A stretch of DNA of 36,042 nt, from assembly GCA_003213275.1 (NCBI GenBank), contig QCNH01000006.1:1-36042 (forward strand). The letters are read 5' to 3'. This document shows, piece by piece, positions 32,412 through 36,042 of the stretch. Position numbers and translations under genes: made by a program. The notes below the pieces were generated by a model. It was not told where the DNA came from. It saw only the letters and a program-made list of their open reading frames with translations, and made no database searches. Position 1 is the stretch's first letter. Each line of letters begins with the position of its first letter. This DNA comes from Prochlorococcus sp. AG-424-M03 (lineage in GTDB: Bacteria; Cyanobacteriota; Cyanobacteriia; PCC-6307; Cyanobiaceae).

Positions 32412-32960
32412 TCATGCCATTTTTTGTTTGATATCAGAGGAAATGGTTTTTAAATCTCTATTAGCGTCAATATACTCTAGCAAAGAAAGATCTTTAAAAT
32501 ACTGAATCAATGGTTCTGTAGTTTTTTTATAAATGTTAACTCTTGTTTTTATTGTCTCTTCAGTATCATCTTTTCTCCCTCTTAAAAGTAAACGCTTAAT
32601 TAAAACTTCTTCTGGAATATCTAAATAAAAAACCACTTCTAAAGGTTGATTTATTTCAAGCAAGACCTCATTAAGTGAATTTGCTTGAGATAAATTTCTT
32701 GGATATCCATCTAGAATCCAACCTTTATTATCCTTATCTAAATTTTGCTTTACTATTTTTAATACTAGTTCATCACTAACAAGTTCTCCTCGGTTAATAA
32801 TATCCTTTACTTGTCTACCAAGGATAGTATTCATTTCAATTTCTTTTCTTAATAGTTCCCCTGTAGAGAGGTGCAAATAAGAATTACTTTGACTTAGCAA
32901 TTCCGCCTGAGTCCCTTTCCCTGCTCCAGGGGCTCCTAAAAATAGTAAATGTTTCTTCAT
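32412..32960 (-). CDS. adk: Adenylate kinase
   Basis: [28 protein letters not shown]. Confidence 0.96.
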   Translation of the reverse strand: MKKHLLFLGAPGAGKGTQAELLSQSNSYLHLSTGELLRKEIEMNTILGRQVKDIINRGELVSDELVLKIVKQNLDKDNKGWILDGYPRNLSQANSLNEVLLEINQPLEVVFYLDIPEEVLIKRLLLRGRKDDTEETIKTRVNIYKKTTEPLIQYFKDLSLLEYIDANRDLKTISSDIKQKMA

Positions 32961-34279
32961 TAATTCTTAATTAGTCCCTCATACCTTTGAGAAATAACAT
33001 AAGTTTGAATTTGCTTAGCAGTATCAATAGCTACACCCACAAGGATAAGTAAAGAAGTTGCTCCTAAACCTTGAAAAGTCTGTACATTAGTAGCTCTTTC
33101 TACTGCCGCTGGTATTATAGCTACTGATCCTAGGAATAATCCTCCTAATAGTGTCAACCTATTTTGTATCCCTGATAAGTAATTTGCTGTATTAGTTCCT
33201 GGTCTGACTCCAGGAATAGCTACCCCTCCTTTCTTTAAATTTGAAGCTACATCAACTGGATTAATGGTAAGAGATGCATAAAAATAGGAGAATCCCAAAA
33301 TCAAGGAGAAGAATGTAAGAGCATATGGCCATGGATTAGAAGATCCTGGATTTAAACTACTCGCTAACTTGATTAAGACTGGGTTGCCAGTAACATTTGC
33401 AATAGTTATAGGTAAAAAGATTAAAGCAGATGCAAATATAATAGGCATGACTCCTCCTGCATTTAATTTCAAAGGTAAATAACTTTGCCTTGTAGGAAGT
33501 AGTGTTGAATTTCCTATTTGCCTTTTTGCACTAACAATAGGAATTCGTCTTGCTCCCTCTTGGACAAAAATGATCCCAACAATTGTCAGTAAAAATACTC
33601 CAAGTAAAACTGCTATACCTAAAACATCTCCTCTATCTCCAGTTTGAGCTTTTTCAATGGTTGAACTTAGCGCCTTAGGTAAAGTCGAAACAATATTCAA
33701 AAAAATTACCAATGAAGCGCCTTGACCTATCCCTTTCTCCGTAATAATTTCACTAAACCACATAACTAACATTGAGCCAGTCACTAGGGCAAGAGAGGTT
33801 TGCAAGACAAATGTAGTTTCACTTATCCCCTGAATAGCATATTGTCTGAGAATTAAGGAAAAAATTATACTTTGCAAAAACCCCCATCCTAATGAAACAT
33901 ATCTTGTTATTTGAGCAATTTTTCTTCTTCCCGCTTCTCCTTCATTTTTTTGTAAATCTTCAAGAACAGGCAATGAAGCTGTGAGAAGCTGAATGATAAT
34001 TGATGCGTTGATAAAAGGAAGTATGCCTAATGCGAATATTCCTAGGGTTGAAATTCCTCCTCCAGTAAAAATATCTAAAAAACCTATTAATTGACCCCCT
34101 TGATCTATAAAACTTTTAAAAGCAACCCTATCAATACCCGGCATGGGAATATAGATACCAAGTCTTACTAAAAGGAGAAGACCTAAAGTTGTTAAGACTC
34201 TACTCCTTAGCTCTTTATTTAAAAATAATTGGGAAAGTATTTCAGAAGCGCTAGGATTTCTACTTTTGTTGACAAACAT
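32960..34279 (-). CDS. secY: Preprotein translocase subunit SecY
   Basis: [13 protein letters not shown]...[15 protein letters not shown]...[23 protein letters not shown]. Confidence 0.97.
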   Translation of the reverse strand: MFVNKSRNPSASEILSQLFLNKELRSRVLTTLGLLLLVRLGIYIPMPGIDRVAFKSFIDQGGQLIGFLDIFTGGGISTLGIFALGILPFINASIIIQLLTASLPVLEDLQKNEGEAGRRKIAQITRYVSLGWGFLQSIIFSLILRQYAIQGISETTFVLQTSLALVTGSMLVMWFSEIITEKGIGQGASLVIFLNIVSTLPKALSSTIEKAQTGDRGDVLGIAVLLGVFLLTIVGIIFVQEGARRIPIVSAKRQIGNSTLLPTRQSYLPLKLNAGGVMPIIFASALIFLPITIANVTGNPVLIKLASSLNPGSSNPWPYALTFFSLILGFSYFYASLTINPVDVASNLKKGGVAIPGVRPGTNTANYLSGIQNRLTLLGGLFLGSVAIIPAAVERATNVQTFQGLGATSLLILVGVAIDTAKQIQTYVISQRYEGLIKN

Positions 34280-34308
34280 TTTAAAGCTTACCTAAATTTT
34301 AAAAAAAT

Positions 34309-34776
34309 TTATTTATTATTTATAAGCTCGCAGGATCCACCTGCGTCCTCAATTTTTTGTTTTGCAACTTTTGTGAATGCATGTGCCTGGACCTTTAACT
34401 TTACATTAATTTTTCCGTTACCAAGGATTTTTAAAGGAAATTTTGGTTTAAATATCAATCCTTTCTTTACTAGTGAGTCTAGGTTCACAGTATCGTTGTC
34501 TTTGAAATCGTTTAATTTTTCTAAATTAATTATGGAAAAGTTCTTTTGATTAATTATTTCAAAGTGCTTTAATTTTGGAACTCTTCTATACAAAGGCATT
34601 TGGCCTCCTTCAAAACCTGGACGTGTGGGTCTTCCGGAACGTGATTTTTGTCCTCTCATTCCAAAACCACATGAAGCACCTTGACCGGCTGCGATACCTC
34701 TACCCTTTCTTAATTTTTTCTTTCTCGAGCCAGAGTTTGATTTAAGTGTATTTAATGTTGAAGTCATAATTTTCAA
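34309..34776 (-). CDS. rplO: 50S ribosomal protein L15
   Basis: [33 protein letters not shown]...[14 protein letters not shown]. Confidence 0.96.
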   Translation of the reverse strand: MKIMTSTLNTLKSNSGSRKKKLRKGRGIAAGQGASCGFGMRGQKSRSGRPTRPGFEGGQMPLYRRVPKLKHFEIINQKNFSIINLEKLNDFKDNDTVNLDSLVKKGLIFKPKFPLKILGNGKINVKLKVQAHAFTKVAKQKIEDAGGSCELINNK

Positions 34777-35393
34777 GAATAGAGCTGTTCAAGTGAGATA
34801 CCTCTCTCCCTTGAGGCAGATTTGTGTGTTCTTAATTGAGAAAGAGCCACCATAGCAGCTCTTGCATTATTCAAAGGTGTTTTACTACCCAATCTTTTTG
34901 CTAAGACATTTTTTATGCCCGCTAATTCTAAAACTGTTCTTATTGAACCACCGGCAATTACACCTGTTCCAGGGGCAGCTGGTCTAATTAGTACATTAGC
35001 AGCACCATCTCGACCTTTAGATAAAGTCGGTATTGAATTATTTGGAGTTAAGGGAACCCTAACAAGATTCTTTTTACCATCTGACACTCCCTTTCTCACC
35101 GCACCAATAACATCCCCTGCTTTACCAACTCCAACTCCAACTTGACCTTTCTCATTACCTACAACAACAATTGCTCTAAAACTCATTTTTTTTCCACCCT
35201 TAACAGTTTTAGAAACGCGACGAATTTGAACAACTCTTTCTTGCCAATCAGAATCTCTCTCTAGATTTTTTGAGTCACCTCTTCTATTTCTTTTTCGATC
35301 ATTACGATTATTCTTTTTTTGTTCCACAGGCATGGCTCCAGGAACGTTATCATTCTTGGATTGAATTTCTTGTTTTGTTGGAGTGTCAGTCAT
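34773..35393 (-). CDS. rpsE: 30S ribosomal protein S5
   Basis: [46 protein letters not shown]. Confidence 0.97.
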   Translation of the reverse strand: MTDTPTKQEIQSKNDNVPGAMPVEQKKNNRNDRKRNRRGDSKNLERDSDWQERVVQIRRVSKTVKGGKKMSFRAIVVVGNEKGQVGVGVGKAGDVIGAVRKGVSDGKKNLVRVPLTPNNSIPTLSKGRDGAANVLIRPAAPGTGVIAGGSIRTVLELAGIKNVLAKRLGSKTPLNNARAAMVALSQLRTHKSASRERGISLEQLYS

Positions 35394-35408
35394 AGTAAAA
35401 ATTAAAAA

Positions 35409-35777
35409 TTAGAATTCTAAGCCAGCTTCACGAGCAGCGTCTGCAAGTGCCTTAACTCTACCATGATATAAATTACCTCCACGGTCAAAAATTACTTGCT
35501 TAATACCTTTTTTTATCGCTCTCTTTGCCAACAATTTTCCAACAATGGAAGAAGAATTGCAATCAGAAGGTAATTTCTCGGATTTTTCTCTTAGTTCCTT
35601 ATCAACAGTCGAAGCTGAGCAAATAGTTATTTGAGCGCTATCATCTATAACCTGGGCATATATATGGTTATTAGAGCGAAAAACAGACAATCTTGGACGC
35701 GTTGCATCTCCAATTAAGAATCTCCTTAATCTTCTATGTCTTTTTTGAGTTTGTGATTTCCTGGAAAGTTTGGTCAT
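35409..35777 (-). CDS. rplR: 50S ribosomal protein L18
   Basis: [32 protein letters not shown]...[26 protein letters not shown]. Confidence 0.97.
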   Translation of the reverse strand: MTKLSRKSQTQKRHRRLRRFLIGDATRPRLSVFRSNNHIYAQVIDDSAQITICSASTVDKELREKSEKLPSDCNSSSIVGKLLAKRAIKKGIKQVIFDRGGNLYHGRVKALADAAREAGLEF

Positions 35778-35792
35778 TTTTTTTAATTGGAA

Positions 35793-36042
35793 TTATTTTT
35801 TGCCAGATTTACCAGCTTTTCTGAGAATTCTCTCATCATGGTATTTAATTCCTTTACCTTTATATGGCTCTGGAGGTCTAATTGATCTGATTTTTGCTGC
35901 TTCATTGCCAACAATTTCCTTATCAATTCCAGATACGGTAACGTTTGTATTACTCTCAACTTTGTATGTTATACCATCAGGGGGGATCATTTCTACAGGA
36001 TGACTATATCCTGCACTAACAACTAGATTTTTACCTTTTACT
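35793..36042 (-). CDS. rplF: 50S ribosomal protein L6, C-terminal part (runs off window end)
   Basis: ...[82 protein letters not shown]. Confidence 0.95.
   Translation of the reverse strand, partial: VKGKNLVVSAGYSHPVEMIPPDGITYKVESNTNVTVSGIDKEIVGNEAAKIRSIRPPEPYKGKGIKYHDERILRKAGKSGKK

Overview
AT-rich window that reads as a Prochlorococcus-like (high-light-type) marine picocyanobacterial core region. This call rests on protein recognition and gene content; no database search was run. Main blocks: (i) 1-8791: gltB split into two inverted pieces around rpsL-rpsG-fusA-truncated tuf. The pieces share a 59-bp inverted repeat (1-59 vs 5399-5457), which looks like a chimeric or misassembled join. (ii) 8792-14100: YCII-like gene, lipA, a degenerate serine-recombinase-like gene, a small acidic ORF, a class-A beta-lactamase-like serine hydrolase, an NlpC/P60 protein, psaL, psaI and a small hypothetical. 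(iii) 14104-22756: GT2 glycosyltransferase, psaB, psaA, cbiG-cobJ fusion and a HAD-like gene. (iv) about 22792-24910: a repeat-rich mini-island abutting the 3' end of tRNA-Ser(GCU). It has a putative att-like direct repeat, multiple CGCCACACC repeats, two 8-15-8 dyads with compensatory differences, a 20-bp gene-boundary repeat and small accessory-looking genes. (v) 25049-36042: alr, HNH endonuclease, prfA and the long ribosomal protein/secY/rpoA cluster, ending inside rplF. The best candidate for something undescribed is the tRNA-Ser mini-island, possibly a decayed or non-autonomous integrative element. The most consequential technical issue is the gltB/tuf junction.
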